From: Aphis gossypii
Taxonomy: Eukaryota > Arthropoda > Insecta > Hemiptera > Aphididae
Length of the DNA: 64,000 nucleotides
Reading direction: 5' to 3'
Assembly (NCBI RefSeq): GCF_020184175.1
Contig: NC_065531.1
Location: 63,194,806 to 63,258,805 of the forward strand
A program made the translations under genes and the position numbers. This document shows, piece after piece, positions 23,077 to 37,156 of the stretch. The notes beneath the pieces were generated by a model. It worked only from the letters and a program-made list of their open reading frames with translations. It was not told the origin of the DNA and made no database searches. Numbering within the stretch: position 1 is the stretch's first letter; every line of letters begins with the position of its first letter.

Positions 23077-24225
23077 ATGTATAAAAAAGTACAGGATATA
23101 AAAAATAGTTCCTGTTTTTGTAGATGTTATATTGTTGTTATAGTTTAAATATATTACATTCGATAATTGTTTTAGTTACTTGATTCAGAAATTAGTTAGT
23201 CATTAAAAAAATTGTTTCGTCTTCAAAATAAGTGTAGTATTTTTCACTTACGTTTTAAAACAAAATTAAATCTGGGTCACCGTTTTACTGTAATTAAAAT
23301 ATTAATTTTATATGCCAATAGATAATTATTAAAGTTAATTGAATTTATTAAATTTGATTGAATTACTGTTGAGAAAATATTAGGTTATGAAACATTATTC
23401 TTCCTTTGATTCAATACGAAATAGCATATTATATAATTATTAATAATCATTCTAATTACTGTCAAATTATAATTTATTGTCACACTATTTATTTTTGAAT
23501 ACAAAATAAATCGTCAAAATTATTTTGATTTTTTATTTTCCATTAAAATTATGATAGGTAGGTATACAATATACATTCTAAACTATTATTTATTAGGTTT
23601 ACACTGTAACAAAGATTGATGTAGTCCTAGTAAGACTCCGTGTGGTCTTATGTATATACAACCTTTACGTATTCTCTTCCCACTTGAGATGCTTCATCAA
23701 CCAACAACTACACAAACCTTGCGAGTATTCAACATTGAATTAAAATATTGTCGTCACCTTTTCTTCTTTCTTTCTTTCTTCTTATCCATTACACAAAGAT
23801 AGTGCAAAGAATTCATAGCAGAATCATTATACTCTGAAATCGTTTTTGTGTTAATAATTTCCATTTATCTTCGTATTAGTTATCCACCTAAAGCATTTCA
23901 AGTGCATCTGCTCTGAGAAAAAAATTTTCCCATTGAAAATACAAGACGTGCATTATTCCCTTTGTTGGTCTATATTTGGTATTTTGGTCTGTTGATAATT
24001 GATTTTTTTTTTTTAATTTAATAATCTCATAAATGATATATACTTGTAGTATAATATTAACAGATACTTAAATTTTCAAATCAAATAAATGTATAATAAT
24101 ACTTGATGCATTGTACCTATACATAATTTTTATAATAAACAAATATACTTTCAGTTTTTATTAATTAATTCTATTCAACTTTAACATGTATAATAGGTAT
24201 GTAAATTAAAATTAAACATTTACAG

Positions 24226-24315
24226 TAACACTAGTTCTTGAGTTCGTGATATTTTTTAAAATGGCTGTTACTGAAGAAAATATTGTGTACAATTTCAAAC
24301 AAAGTGATCCAAACG
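24226..24315 (+). CDS. FAM110: Alternative first coding exon of the FAM110-like gene
   Basis: The acceptor TTTACAG (AG at 24224-24225) opens an exon whose ATG at 24261 encodes MAVTEENIVYNFKQSDPN, then one leftover G before the donor GTAGAA (24316). Phase is 1. FAM110 exon 2 (40884) accepts exactly phase 1, so the product would continue ...QSDPN-AKRKSAVELLQ. This replaces the 45-residue N-terminus coded at 37157. The upstream partner is probably the exon at 15560-15705. The alternative, splicing into 37108, would give a short upstream ORF ending at TAA near 37217. Coding character is good but the exon is short. Confidence 0.5.
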
Positions 24316-27300
24316 GTAGAAAATCATATTTATTTAATTAAAATATTTTTAATACGTCATATACTCAAATAATCTATACAAGTTATTCTGTATATTAAGC
24401 ATTAAGAATTTATAATAGAATAAAATTATGATAAAAAAACAATTTTATAATTTTTTTTTTGTCTTTTGGCGTTAATAAATAAATGTAAAAAAAACTAATA
24501 GTAAATAAGTATAAAATTTATATGCGCTGAAAATATTCGTTTCTATAATCTTGTGATATTTTGTTCATATATTAATTAAAAAAATGAGATGGTAAAATAA
24601 TTAGAATTTAAACTAAAAGTTTAATTATTAATTATTTTTATTATTGTATTATTTAAGAAATTTTTTTTATCGATCGTAAATTATTAATAAAGTTATAAAT
24701 ATGTATATAATAAATATCTATAGATATTTACTAGTTTTGCACTACTCTTTAATTTCAATTATTTTTATTCACAATAATATGCTATACTTGATTTTTTTCA
24801 ACTTCATAAGACATAAATTATGCTTAGGTCGTCATGATTCCATTATATAATGCTCTTGACAACGTATAACAGAAATATACCAAACAAAAAAATTCTTTTG
24901 TCTTTTTGCCCTTTCATTTTTGTAGTTCAGCGAAATCAAACAAACACATACGTCGTGTAATGGTTATATTAACTTATATTCTCAGTTAATACAATGTTTG
25001 GGCATATATATATTATACTTTTAGATTCAGATCTAAACTATATTATTACATAAAAAAAAATGATATAATTGAGAAAGTTTGTTTTTAAGTGTTTCTATAG
25101 TACAAAAATCAGAGAATGGAGATTTTTTTTTAATCTAAGTATTTAAGTGTATTTTTAATTGTTGTTTTAGTCATATCAGTATATCTTCCAATTAAAATAG
25201 AAATTTAACTGTTTTCCTATGAATATTTAATAAAAATAAATTTGAATTAAGATGGCGTATTATTAGTATTATTACAGCATTATAAATCTACAGTTTATAT
25301 TAATTTATAACATTTAAATTTATTCTTCAAGTGTGCAAGTTCCCAATTTATTAGGTAGTATAAATTGATCATATAAGTCTTACATGTCACTAAGTAATTA
25401 CAGTATATGTCCACCAAAGTCCCTTTAAACCTTTTATACTTATCATATGATGTATTCATGATTCATTAGTTATTTAATTCCTTCTATTCAATTACTTTCA
25501 TATTTTAAAGTATTTGGCAGCTAAATAAATTGTTATTAGTTTATTATGAGTATCAATAAATGATAAACATCGTTTAATACAATTTACTACATAGCTACAT
25601 CTTTCTTATAATGTATTATTATTAATTGAATATCTACCTACTATATAATTAACGATTGTATAATTTATTAACTACCTATGATTTATTTTTATCAATATAC
25701 AATCATAAATTTAATATTGTTTGATCATATTCCTTTTGTTAATTAATTATTAATTTACTAAAAAATTAAAAGTGAATCAATTTGTTGATTATTATCTACG
25801 TGTAAAGAAATGGTATATTACATTATTATTATTATTATTATTTATTATACTGCGTATACTTTTTCCTGTTCAAAAACAATGTAGGTACTTACCTTTTTTT
25901 GGACAAATTAAGAGTACAACAATTGCCTAACTCAAACGCCGTGTCATTTTTTTTTTCAAAGTTACATGATGCAGTTAATTGGATCAATAACATTATTTCG
26001 ATACGGTTGATGTTTGATTCCCAGAATTGTCCTTTATTCAAATAACATTGACATCATATTATACTTAAGTATAATATCTATAACATGTATATATATATAT
26101 TTGTTGCTCACATATGTGTTTATTTTATTATTATCGTATCGTATAGTTAAAATGTTCACTGCAGATCATTAATTTTCGTCTTAATTAATTATACACGGTA
26201 CTGGACGCGCATAATGTGTGCTCGTTAATGGGATGCGTTGTTTTGTGTGGTAATAATATCTTTGTTCACAGTTTGTACAATCGAAACGTTATGGCATGGC
26301 GCATTGGCGCACTTAACGGTTCTCAACACGATCAATTTTTACCGTGAACGATGGTCTATTTGTTATTTTATCCAAAAGATAGGTATAAACGTTATATTTT
26401 TATCTAAACTAATATCATAAAAAAAGTTTATTTACATTTATTTTCACGGCCACTATAGTTTTGGTCAAACAAAATATATTATATGCAAACGGTATGGATA
26501 TATTGAGTTTATTTAATGTTTGGATACTGTGCAGTATATACCTATATAAATATACGTGTATTAATTATTAGTAAATACAATAATTAATATTATAGTTCAT
26601 ACAAATAACAAATTACATCACTTCTTATTCGCAATATTTATTTTATACTTGAATATAAAATATGTAAATATAAATGATAAAACATATTAAGTTATCGTAT
26701 ATTATAAATATATTCGACTATTTGAGCTAATAACTTGTACGTAATTATGATTATTTTTAATATTTTAGGTAGAAGTATATTGTACATTTTTTCAAAAAAT
26801 TAATTAATATTTAAATTATTTGCAAATAATTTATACTATGATTTCTCTTTATCATTTAATTATTTTAATTTGTAAACAATGTAGGTACCTAAGGGTATAT
26901 CAATCAAACATTTATTTTTATTGTAAAACAAATATATTGTTCTACTATAGAATACAGGATATTATGATGTTAATTAGGAACAAACTTCATAAAAATTAAA
27001 AAATGTAAATTAAAATAATTTTCAATAAAAAAGTGACAAATATTATACTTTTATAACATTAAACATACAATTAAATAATCTAAAACATGTATAGATTAAT
27101 TAAATACAAATTGATTAGTGTCAACTAATTACCGTAGTGATTTGTGAATATTGTTTTTAAATTGAATTAGTGAAACATAAACAAATAATTATCTAATAAA
27201 ATATACTTTCAACTTGGACTTTATGATAATATATACTTATATACTGTGTGCAGTACCTACATTATTTCTTATTGTTCATAGTATGTACAATGTACATATG

Positions 27301-29206
27301 TACATATTAAATAAAAATATGACTAAAATTACTTATGCGAAACCAGAAATAGAAATGAACACAGCAGGGCTATAATCAATCTACTATAAAGTTTTTTATA
27401 TTATTTTTTCAATAGTTATGTGTACATACATGTACCCACGTCCTACACTCTATCTGCTAATGCTATGTAATTTTGTAGCACGACTATACGAGTATACATA
27501 GGTACCAGTATATATAGTATATATATAGCATATACCATAGTTTCAGTTTTAATAACGCTTGAAGTACTTGACCTATAGAAAGAAAAATAACTGAAAATTT
27601 AGATTAAAAACGTTGAAACATTATTATTTATTTCACACACAAATCTTCTTATCGGATCACGATAATCTGAAGAAACTAAATGTATATATTTTTGATTATT
27701 TTAATAAATAAATGATGTATTGTAGCCTGTAGGTAATGTAATATTATGAATTTTGATGTAGATAGTTAATTTAATTTCTTTAGCGTAACGTTGGTTGAAA
27801 TTAAACGTAAGATTCCACCTTTTTATTCTTTTGAGAATATTAAAATATTTCGATTCACACTAGAAATATTATTTTATCGTGTTCAATATGTTTTTATCGG
27901 CATTAAACAGCTAGAGTTCGTTGCCACCAGAAACTCATTTTACTTCATGTCGGCATCGGTGTCGTTTTGCAAATTGTTAAAATTATATAGTAAAAAAATC
28001 GGTTGTTTCGTAATAGAAAAATATCTCATATGGAAAATGTGTAGTGGAACTGAACGTAATATGGGTTCGGTCATCCAGGAAATTAATGTGTTAGTATGAA
28101 AAAAATGATCTCAACTCAGTGACTATTTTTTTTTATATACAACGATTTGTTACATATATTTGTGAAGATAATATGAAGAGCTATAACACTTAACAATTCC
28201 CATGTTTATCGCATAATAAAATATGATATTTTATATTCATGTGTACTATATAAACGTATAAATTATATGACGTGATTAATTCATTAAAAATTATAACAAG
28301 TGGAACCGATTATTATTATAGTTGTTTAATTGTAGATAAGATAAAGCCTTAACATGCATATCATAGTTCACATTAAATATGTTTTATTATTTGTTTTAAA
28401 ATATTTAAAATTAACTGCATTAAGAGAAACAAAATTAAATTATTATTAGTTGTAATTTGTATATTAAAATATTGAATAAAAATAAAATAATAACAATCTT
28501 TTATAATATCATGTGTACTTTCAATAATAATAATATAACTTCGTATATTTTTAAAGGAAGTTTATAGGCAAATAAAATAATTTATTAATTAAGGTTGTTC
28601 AAAATATGTTTTAATCTAAATTCTTTTAATACTTGTTGTAAAATATTTATTGTGTTATAAAATATAATATTACTGTTATTATTATTGTCTTCCGATATTT
28701 CCTTAATATTTTTTAGCTTTGAAGAGGCTTTATTAATACACTTATTACTTACTCTATTTTCTTTTTTTCTGTAAATACTTATACAGTTTTAGTAAACACG
28801 GGTGAAAATGAATGTTTAATGAATATTTTGGCAATCTCAACCCCCTTATTCATCTAACGATCTGTTCAGGACTTTGCTAATAAAATATTTCAATTTTATC
28901 TTTATTACTTCATTTAGGTTAAATAGCATTGTATGTATAATACTGGTAGTCTTATAACTACAAATTATATATTACCATCAAATGTTGATCTTGTTTTGCA
29001 TCAAAAAATTAGAATTATTTTAATTGTTATAGTCCATAGGTGGCAAATTATTTGAATGCTATGTGTCAAAAATTTTCTTTTTTTTTTTATAAGTTATATA
29101 CAGGGAAGTGATCAACTTGCGGCTCACGATAAAATGATCGTTATTTAGTTGTATATACTTAATTTATTAATACAACAAAGGTAAACGAATCTATATCTAA
29201 TAAAAT

Positions 29207-29293
29207 AATATATATATATATATATAGTTCGGTGTGGCTTTGTGGCAACACGACTAAGAGTAAGCAACTTCATATATATATATATATATATAT
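29207..29293. repeat. Paired (AT)n tracts
   Basis: Two AT-dinucleotide tracts (29207-29226 and 29272-29293) flank about 45 bp of unique sequence. The overlapping ORFs on both strands here are translations of the tracts. Confidence 0.85.
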
Positions 29294-30404
29294 GTATGTA
29301 ATAAAAATATTTGAATTTTTTGCAAGCCCTAAAAATCATTTCGCGTACCATGGATTTTCCATCCCCGTAATAGGCTATTTGTATCATGATTGCCAATTGG
29401 TATTACCCTATTAATAATAAAAATAATACAAAAAAAATAATACAATGTTATTTTGGAATGGATATTTGTTGATTGGAATTTGACTATGAATATTTAATTA
29501 TGAATGTTTTATGACGTTGGCTTTTTAAACAATTTGTATAATACAATATTAATATTAATATTTATTCGATTGGATAAACACTGTAATAAATTTAAAATGT
29601 ATGAAATAGTATTGGTATTTTATTCAATTTACTGTAATCGAAAAATCGGCAAAGACTAGAATGACGTATACACATAATATATACTATATAGTATATATTT
29701 ATTATATTGGTCATACTTCAGTTATATTTGCGTTTGTTTACACTCGTATTTACTCATGACGTATTTTATGTACTATGGATATAAACCAATGCGTAACGGT
29801 CTTTGTTGTACTTAAAAGGAATTCGGTTCAAACCACATAAACATACCCTAAAGACCGTATTTAGATAGGGGTGAATGAAATTAAATCTTTTTCATCTTAA
29901 GACGATATTTTGTAAATTGCGCTGATTGAATTGATGCATTAGGCATAGATTGAATAGTTGGGTGGATAATAGTATATTAGTCATTGTTTCCTTTCAAATA
30001 ACAAAATAGAAAACATTTAGGGAAACATTAACGTAGTATACATTTTTTATAGGCTAGAATCTAGCTGCTGGATAACATAATTGTTTTTAAAATTAATCAA
30101 TATTGTAAAGTCATCTATAAATCCTTAAAACATGATATCTTTTAATTTTTTATAATTAGTTTAATACACTTTCTCTAAAGTTCTGTTTATCAATACATAT
30201 CAGAAAAAAACTACAAAGCCCATACAAAAGGTTAAATTGAGTTAGGTTAGGTATATGTATTGTATATATTATATACACATTCAAATTGATATTAACTATT
30301 ACATAAATGTAAGTACCTTGGTATTTATTTTTTACTTTACTGAAATATATTAATTGTTTATTATAATATGATTTATATTAATTTAAGTTTAAATGTATTA
30401 TTTA

Positions 30405-30438
<34 letters not shown>

Positions 30439-30439
30439 G
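30405..30439. repeat. Compound (AT)n(GT)n microsatellite
   Basis: An AT-dinucleotide run passes into a GT-dinucleotide run with a single ATGT interruption. Confidence 0.85.
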
Positions 30440-30584
30440 GCTGTGCGTGCATAAAAATGTTAAATGTTTATGTACAATTAAAAAAAAAACTGTTATCTTT
30501 ATTCTTTATCGATAAAATGTACTTATAAAAGATAAGCTTTAAATATAGTATTTTTATTACTTAAACATTTTCGATATGTAAATG

Positions 30585-30780
30585 TATTGTGTCCATTTAT
30601 GAGAGGTATTTTTTAATTTGGGTACCAATTTTTAGTGTCCTCGTCCACTATTAAGAGTGTCCAGTGCCCATTATTAAGATGTTATAACCCCTGTTATTTA
30701 CATATATTTTTAGCGAGGAATGTAAAAGTGCCCACTATTGGGAAGTGTCCACTGTTGTGAGATGTGTATTAATAGAGGTT
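30585..30780. repeat. Degenerate tandem GTGTCCA(C/T)TATTAAGAG repeat
   Basis: Several diverged units recur: GTGTCCATTTATGAGAGGT, GTCCACTATTAAGAGTGTCC, AGTGCCCATTATTAAGATGT, GTGCCCACTATTGGGAAGTG and GTGTCCACTGTTGTGAGATG. Spacing is about 20-25 bp where contiguous. Repeats of this kind are found near the ends of pogo/Tigger-like transposons; that link is from memory and inferred here. Confidence 0.45.
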
Positions 30781-32379
30781 TTAATCTATTAATATATTTA
30801 ATAATTACTTGTTCATTCGTTATTGTGTTAAATAATATTATTAATAAAAATTCTCAGAAAAAAGCAGTTTATAAAAACTATAACAAAATAAAACAACTTT
30901 AAATCCCTCTAAGCTGACCTTTTTAGTCTTTATATTAAACTAGGTCAGAAGGTCCTTAGGGTAGGTCATAGATTGAAGTATTAAATGCTGGTTTTACTTT
31001 GATCAAAAATCAAAACATTACCTCAATAATGGTTAGATTTATTTATAAAGTAGGCCACAGATTTTACAATAGGTAATAAAAATGTCTATTTTTAATGAAA
31101 ATATAAAACCAAATATAGTTTTAATGGTGGTTGTAGTTTTTTAATGTCTGCAAGACATTATAGAATAAAACATTTATTTTATTTAAAATAGAAAATGTAT
31201 AACCTGTACAAATAAATTTAATATACAATAGTTAAATGCGATATTTGAGGCAAAGAGTTGAGAGGCGTAGATAGAAAAGGCGCCCAGTGGCAGCACCCCA
31301 AAAAGGTGAAATATTAATATATTATTCAATAATTTCTATATATCTATAGTTAAATAGTTATACAAACAGTGTAATTAATATTTTATGATTATGATTTATG
31401 AATAAACATGTTCTGAATAATGTTTTTAACAATGCACAGTAAACATTAATTGTTAGACAAGCATTGTACTTAAAATTGTCAAATTAAAAAATATAGATTA
31501 CTGTTTTAAAATTAAAATTTGATAATAATTGAACTAACTAACAAACAATATAAAATATCTACCTACATTGATTAAAATTTATATTTTTCAAAATAATGCA
31601 TAATTATTATTCACTCTTAAAATAATTAGCTTTTATTATTTATAGCAAACGCTAAATAGTTAGGTAATTTATTTTGTTGATTATATCTATGGACGACTAC
31701 ATGAATCATAGGTATTTATAGTGTCCATCTAGTTATCAGTAGAAAGGGACTATCATTACGCTAAAAAGTATAACAATACGTATAATTTTTAAAAATTATT
31801 ATTAAATTATATCATATAGATTTCTAGCTATCCAAAATCCAAATGTTTCTAAGCCGATTTTGTTTGTTTTTCGTTCGAATGAAAAATAGCGAAAATGAGG
31901 TATATGATATACATATTATATAGTTTTATATAATTTTACAAGAACGATTTAATTTTTCATAATTTACCGTTAGAGAATATAGTAAGTACAGGAACGACGA
32001 CGACAACGATAATAATAATAATGACAACATCACGAGGAAATGTAATTGTTATTTATAATAATATTATACGATTTATGGCGTGTGCAGTTTCTTTTTTTAT
32101 GCTCCTCGAAAACAACGACAAGAAATCCTCACCCAGCGCGCTGTATAGCGATGTGCGTATATATGGTACAGGATATCCGGAAAGTTTGAAGGTTTTATAT
32201 TTTATAATATACCCATCTGTAAAAGTACGCGAGGCGTTTCCTACTATATAAAACTCTGATTATGATGCGTGCCTGTCTGACCACGACGGCGGATAGACGG
32301 ATTATAGTATATAATATAGGTAACAAGTAATAGGTATCTGCCATCTGGTAAATGTATTATAATAATAAAATTGTAGTGC

Positions 32380-32680
32380 CATTCGCGTCTGTCGACTCGT
32401 CGTGAACGTCTACGATCGCTGTGGCGGTGTTATATCTGTCGTCGCGACGGCTCGTCTAACTCTGACGGAATACTACGCGTGGGCTGGTGAAAGACGGTTA
32501 GTAAAGGTCGCTGCGATGTGACCGTTGACTTTTGTTGATATTATCTAAAACTGAAGAAAACGATGCTCGTTCGACCCGATTTCGAAATTGGAGGGCCTAA
32601 ATATAATGATTGCCACCGTCGGTACATCTGCCACCGCGCACGACGTCTCACGACCATGACGGAGGTGTGTATATAGGCTA
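32380..32680 (+). promoter_or_regulatory. CpG-rich patch with short ORF, candidate promoter
   Basis: A CpG-dense block in AT-rich intron. It contains a 37-codon frame from ATG at 32563 (MLVRPDFEIGGPKYND...) to TAG at 32674-32676. Nothing identifies the ORF. The block resembles the island at 15.4 kb in composition, so it may be an alternative promoter or enhancer. Confidence 0.25.
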
Positions 32681-32714
32681 CACTACCTAAATGTGTATAT
32701 TATTATTTGGTATT

Positions 32715-32760
32715 ATACAGGGTGATCCACCAACTATGTATTCACTCTAGTGTTGTCCTA
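32715..32760. mobile_element. Solitary mariner-like terminal repeat
   Basis: TATACAGGGTGATCCACC resembles a Tc1/mariner-type left end following TA. No inverse partner was found within about 1.3 kb, so only a fragment is claimed. Confidence 0.3.
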
Positions 32761-34355
32761 GATAATGCATTTTTTCAAATTAGGATTTTTGGAAATTTTA
32801 AATATATATTCAAATTTTTTGATTTTTTTTTTCTACATAAGGAGTGACCGGTGATAATATCAATATTGTTTTCAAACGAGGACTCTCTTTTTTATTGTAA
32901 ATTATTTACTGTATATAATTAACAGTAAAAATTATGATGTATATATATATAATACATATATATGTATAAAAAAAAACTCGAATGAGTAGTTTTAAAGTTA
33001 TTAAAATGTTTATGTTAAGGACAATAATTCTTAAAAATAATTTAAAAAAAATGAAATAGATGTACTTAGTACTATACATGGATTATTTTTACTAATTATA
33101 ACGATTTAAATAGATTATAATGAATAACTAAAATCTTCAAATCATCACATATCGTCCATTGCTCGCATATTTTCCAAATCCATTATCATGGAACTATTAT
33201 TAGAATCTATAAAAAGTGTATCTAAAAAAAAACTCTTTCAAATTTCGATTTTGATACAACATTTTTATATACATTATTCTCTTAGTAATTTAAAGTCAGG
33301 TTAGGCTATACATTTTGAATTAGGTAAATTAGCAATAAAAAAAGGGTAGTCAAGTGGGTTAGGTTGGGTTAAAATTAGTATTTACACAATACACTCCTTA
33401 AATAATATAAAAATCTCAAGAATTTTAAAATATGAACTTAAAGCATGTTTACAAAAACTTTGAAAATTTGAAAATTAGATTTTTAATGACAGCATTATTA
33501 AAGAAAAGGAGAGTAAGAATGATTGGTGAATTACCCTGTATAACTGCAGAGAAGCTGCTGGCTGCCTTGTATACGCTGACTTTTTACAATGACTGTAAAA
33601 TTACCGCCGCAGGAAATGTTTTTATCTCACGAAGCATAAATATATTATACAATTTAGTTTGAAAAAGTCGTAATAGAAATGTGATGTCTAAGACACGATA
33701 TCGTCGTTGTTACGTTCACGCCGTTCGTTTTTAAATGCCAACCACTGCCGCCGCGCCGCTGTTGTTTCATAATAATTTTACATGAATAATAATAAATAAT
33801 AATAACCCTCCCTTAGCTAATGCACTGAATCATCGCTGAATTACTTCATAGGTTATGTATAATGTATATATAGTAAAAAATAGATGTGTACCACCCCTGG
33901 AAAAAAAAACTAATTTTAAGTCCTCTTTTACGACCTGCGTAATGTAAGCGGGCCACTAGGACGTATCTATTATAAAACATGTATAATGTATTATTATGTG
34001 TATTAAAACACGAGAAGCACGCAATGGCAGCAACGACAACCACGATATTATTCTGTATATGTGCATTTACCCAACATAATAATATTAAAATATAAAATAT
34101 TCACCGCATATTAATTAGTTTTAATTATAGTGGAAAATCAAATAATTTTTTCTCCGACAAAGCTAAAACAGTTTTAAAAATAAAAGTTGGTTCGATAATA
34201 TTCAGTTACATATTATTATGTATTATTTTATTTGTCAAAATAATTAAATAATATTATATAGAGTCAAATATTAATTTTACATTTTATATCTTTCATGAAA
34301 GTCGTAGCACGAGTATTCTTTTTTTGATATGGATCAAAAAAATTAACCATTGTAA

Positions 34356-34377
34356 GTTAGGTTAACGTTAACCTAAC
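34356..34377. repeat. 22-bp perfect palindrome containing TTAGG units
   Basis: GTTAGGTTAAC is joined directly to its reverse complement GTTAACCTAAC. TTAGG is the common insect telomere unit, and short runs of GGTTAGG also occur at about 30241, 33355 and 42405. One or two units are too few to call interstitial telomeric DNA. Confidence 0.6.
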
Positions 34378-35329
34378 CTTTCCTCAAGTGGTATTTAATT
34401 ATTACCCATAATTTTTTCAAGTAAAATAAATTAAATTAAATAAATATTTTTTAAATATATCGTGGTTTTAAGAATTAACTTATTTCTTTATTCACAAACT
34501 ATACTATACATTTATTTATGCACAGATAAAAGTTTAAAGCGGATTAAAATTATCCGTGAGGTAGGAAAGTTATTTTTCAATGACTCGTGTGAATGATACT
34601 TGATTACCATCATATCCCCTCGGTAAAACAGTGTGTATATGTATAAAAATAATCCCATCATAAGACTTCCAAGCCGCCGTTAAACCTTAAAAGCGTTATC
34701 TGTTTTTGTGTATGCAGTCACTGAATTTGGCGGCGGCCATCATGTTGAAATAACAAACACATGTTACTTGTTGAATACAGTCGTGCAATAAAATACCACT
34801 CAGAAAAAAATTATAAAACTATTCAGTTTTCAAAAATTCATCGAAATTATATAATATAAGTATATAATACGTTATTATATTAAATAATAAAATCAAATAA
34901 AAGTGCATAATGAATAGTTGACGTAAAAGGATCGTTTGGACTAGATAAAGAACGTAAATAAGTATTTTTTTTTTTTAATATTGTTTTATATAACACAACA
35001 AAGATTTTGACCAGATGAGATATTTTTTCGGAGATATTGAAAATTTAAATTGATCACCAAAACGTTATTTTAAACACTTTATTTTTTAAAATTTTTCAAA
35101 TTATGAAACAAACAACAGAAAGGCTACCACTAAAAATGGTATTGTTTATTTCTGAAAAAAAATAATAACAAGCGTTTTCAATTATTTTTACACATTCAAT
35201 AACGTATAGTACCTATGAAAAAATTAATTAAAAAAATTAAATCACCCAAGTCGACACTCCACTGCTGTTTCGCTTAGTACTCGTACTACTCTATTGTTGT
35301 TCAAGTGTATGGTACGTAATAGTATGTAT

Positions 35330-36600
35330 ACGCAGTACGTAAAATGTATGGGTGGCAAACTACGCAGATCAGCAGCCCTACGAAGGCGGATCGATCGCCG
35401 TGGCCTATGATGTGCCACACGCATATAGTGCACATATATAATAATTATTCATAAATAGAATAAGAATAAGCGTATTACGTGTATGTATTATAATTATTAT
35501 TATTATTATTATGTAGGTACTGTATTGATGTAATCATGTAACTTTAAAACAATTATCGTATTTTATTGACTGTATATATGTGGGACGGCGATTGGGATGG
35601 CGACGAGGAGATATGCGTGGCTACGGGTTCGACGCTTCTTTAACGCGCGGTTTAAAAATAATCTAAATAGTTATGTGACCCCTAAATATAAAAAGAATCG
35701 CAAAAGTCAGAATCGTATAAATTAATAATTATTTTAAAGGTAAAAATAGTGATTCGCCTCGTACAAGAGTCCATTGACGTGTACATACATTATATACAGA
35801 CAGGTTTGTGTACAGCATGCCGTCCGACGTCGTGTGTGATGAATAATATTATTGTTCACAATCGGTGAACGGGTTAAAAACACGCGCTGCACAATACCGT
35901 GTGATAATCGTCTGAAGCGGTATCCCCCTCCCCTTCACCACATACAAGTTCATTCATTACTACGACCTTTCTATCACGCGGTTATTCGGTTCCCATAGAT
36001 CATCGTGGTCGCCGTCGACGTCGACCGGGTCCGTTCGATCATAATTTCTGTACGAAGCGTTGTACAGGTACCTACCTACGTATAATAATAATAATAATAA
36101 TAATAATATATTAATTGATCTCTGAGCTGCGGCGTACACCGAGCGAGTGTGTCCAATTCGGAATTATAATATTATAGCACGGCGATCCATCGAATGACCA
36201 GTTTTTAAAAACGTAACTACCTACCTTATATACCCAAGTTATAAACAGTATATAAAATATATTATACAATTTCACTTCTATTCGGGTACAAAGAAAAAAT
36301 AAATCAGTTTAGTTACTTACACAAAACGTGCAGATAATATCGAAGTCGAGGCGATGAACCATACTGTGCGTATATGAGTATTTCTGCGGTTCAACTTCCA
36401 ATTATAAAACAGGTTATATTTTACGGATTGCAAATAGATTATAATAATATAAATTAGTGTTAAATCTTTCACATATTATTATAATAGATACATGTAAAGC
36501 ATAATATTACGTATATTACGGCGTGTGACTGCGCGGGTAAAATTTCGGTATCCGGAAACTGGAAAAACGTGCGACGGAAACAAACAAAAAAAAAGGGGGA
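35330..36600 (+). promoter_or_regulatory. CpG-rich region upstream of the proximal FAM110 first exon
   Basis: Several CpG-rich stretches (35330-35420, 35578-35660, 35820-36070, 36120-36190, 36520-36600) lie 0.5-1.8 kb upstream of the exon at 37108. That exon has a good acceptor and so needs an upstream partner. A short frame, ATG at 35578 (MWDGDWDGDEEICVATG), is open for 20 codons. A proximal promoter here is likely but no start site or donor could be fixed. Confidence 0.35.
36082..36108. repeat. (TAA)n microsatellite
   Basis: About nine uninterrupted TAA/ATA triplets. A shorter ATA run lies at 36889-36910. Confidence 0.85.
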
Positions 36601-37107
36601 TTGTGTATATTAGATATTATATAGGAATAGAAGAATAACTCTATGCCCACCATACGATATGACGCGCTTTTACTGACGTACAAATGCATTTAATGTATTT
36701 AATACAATAAAAAAAACAAAAATATTATTTTTTAAGCAATGTCATACAAACACAAAAACAGAAATATAAAAATGAAACGTACCAAGGTACATTATATACG
36801 ATACGTCCATATATTATATATATATGTATACATCGTACACCTCACGGTACTGTCCATTCTATATAGTCATTCGTTTCTATGTATAATGATAATAATAATA
36901 ATAATAATAACGGATAGTACCCAACCTCCCGCGTGTACGACGTTAATGCGTATAAGTACGTCTACGATATACACTGCGGGCCATCGCATTATATATTACG
37001 TTATTATGACACGGCACGCAGGAGGGTGCGTTCTCCTTTTTTCGATCTGGAATTAACACGTTCGTTTTTGGTTATATTATTACATCGCCATGTGTGCATT
37101 GTTCCAG

Positions 37108-37156
37108 GTCACAAGTCCGGCGGCGATGCATCCGGCATTCCGTTTGAGCCAGTGAC
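37108..37156 (+). other. 5' UTR part of the proximal FAM110 first coding exon
   Basis: The acceptor TTGTTCCAG (AG at 37106-37107) precedes 49 nt of leader. A TGA at 37145-37147 in frame with the ATG at 37157 shows that the frame does not extend upstream. Confidence 0.55.

Larger units (their letters stand above)
15706..24225 (+). other. Long 5' intron of the FAM110-like gene
   Basis: About 8.5 kb of AT-rich DNA. It contains the hAT-type MITE (17971-18389), a proline-rich minus-strand reading frame (20054-20197), a GC-rich nested hairpin (23028-23076) and short T/A runs. The 75- and 83-codon minus-strand ORFs at 21024 and 21996 were judged chance readings. Confidence 0.45.
24316..37107 (+). 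other. Long intron with CpG-rich patches
   Basis: About 12.8 kb, mostly AT-rich. It contains microsatellites at 29207-29293, 30405-30439, 36082-36108 and 36889-36910. A degenerate tandem repeat lies at 30585-30780, a mariner-like end at about 32715 and a 22-bp palindrome at 34356-34377. CpG-rich patches at 32380-32680 and 35330-36600 may be further promoters or enhancers. The 102-codon ORF at 27791-28099 and the 76-codon ORF at 33432-33662 have no recognisable domain or splice context. Confidence 0.4.

Noticed and set aside
27791..28099. 102-codon plus-strand ORF
   Set aside because: Longest intronic ORF, but no family features, no clear promoter or 3' end, and Phe/Tyr/Ile/Lys-rich composition expected of AT-rich chance frames.
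29031..29135. hAT-like CATAGGTGGCAAA...CTTGCGGCTCACG pattern
   Set aside because: Resembles hAT interior/end phrases, but no matching inverted end or target duplication was found.
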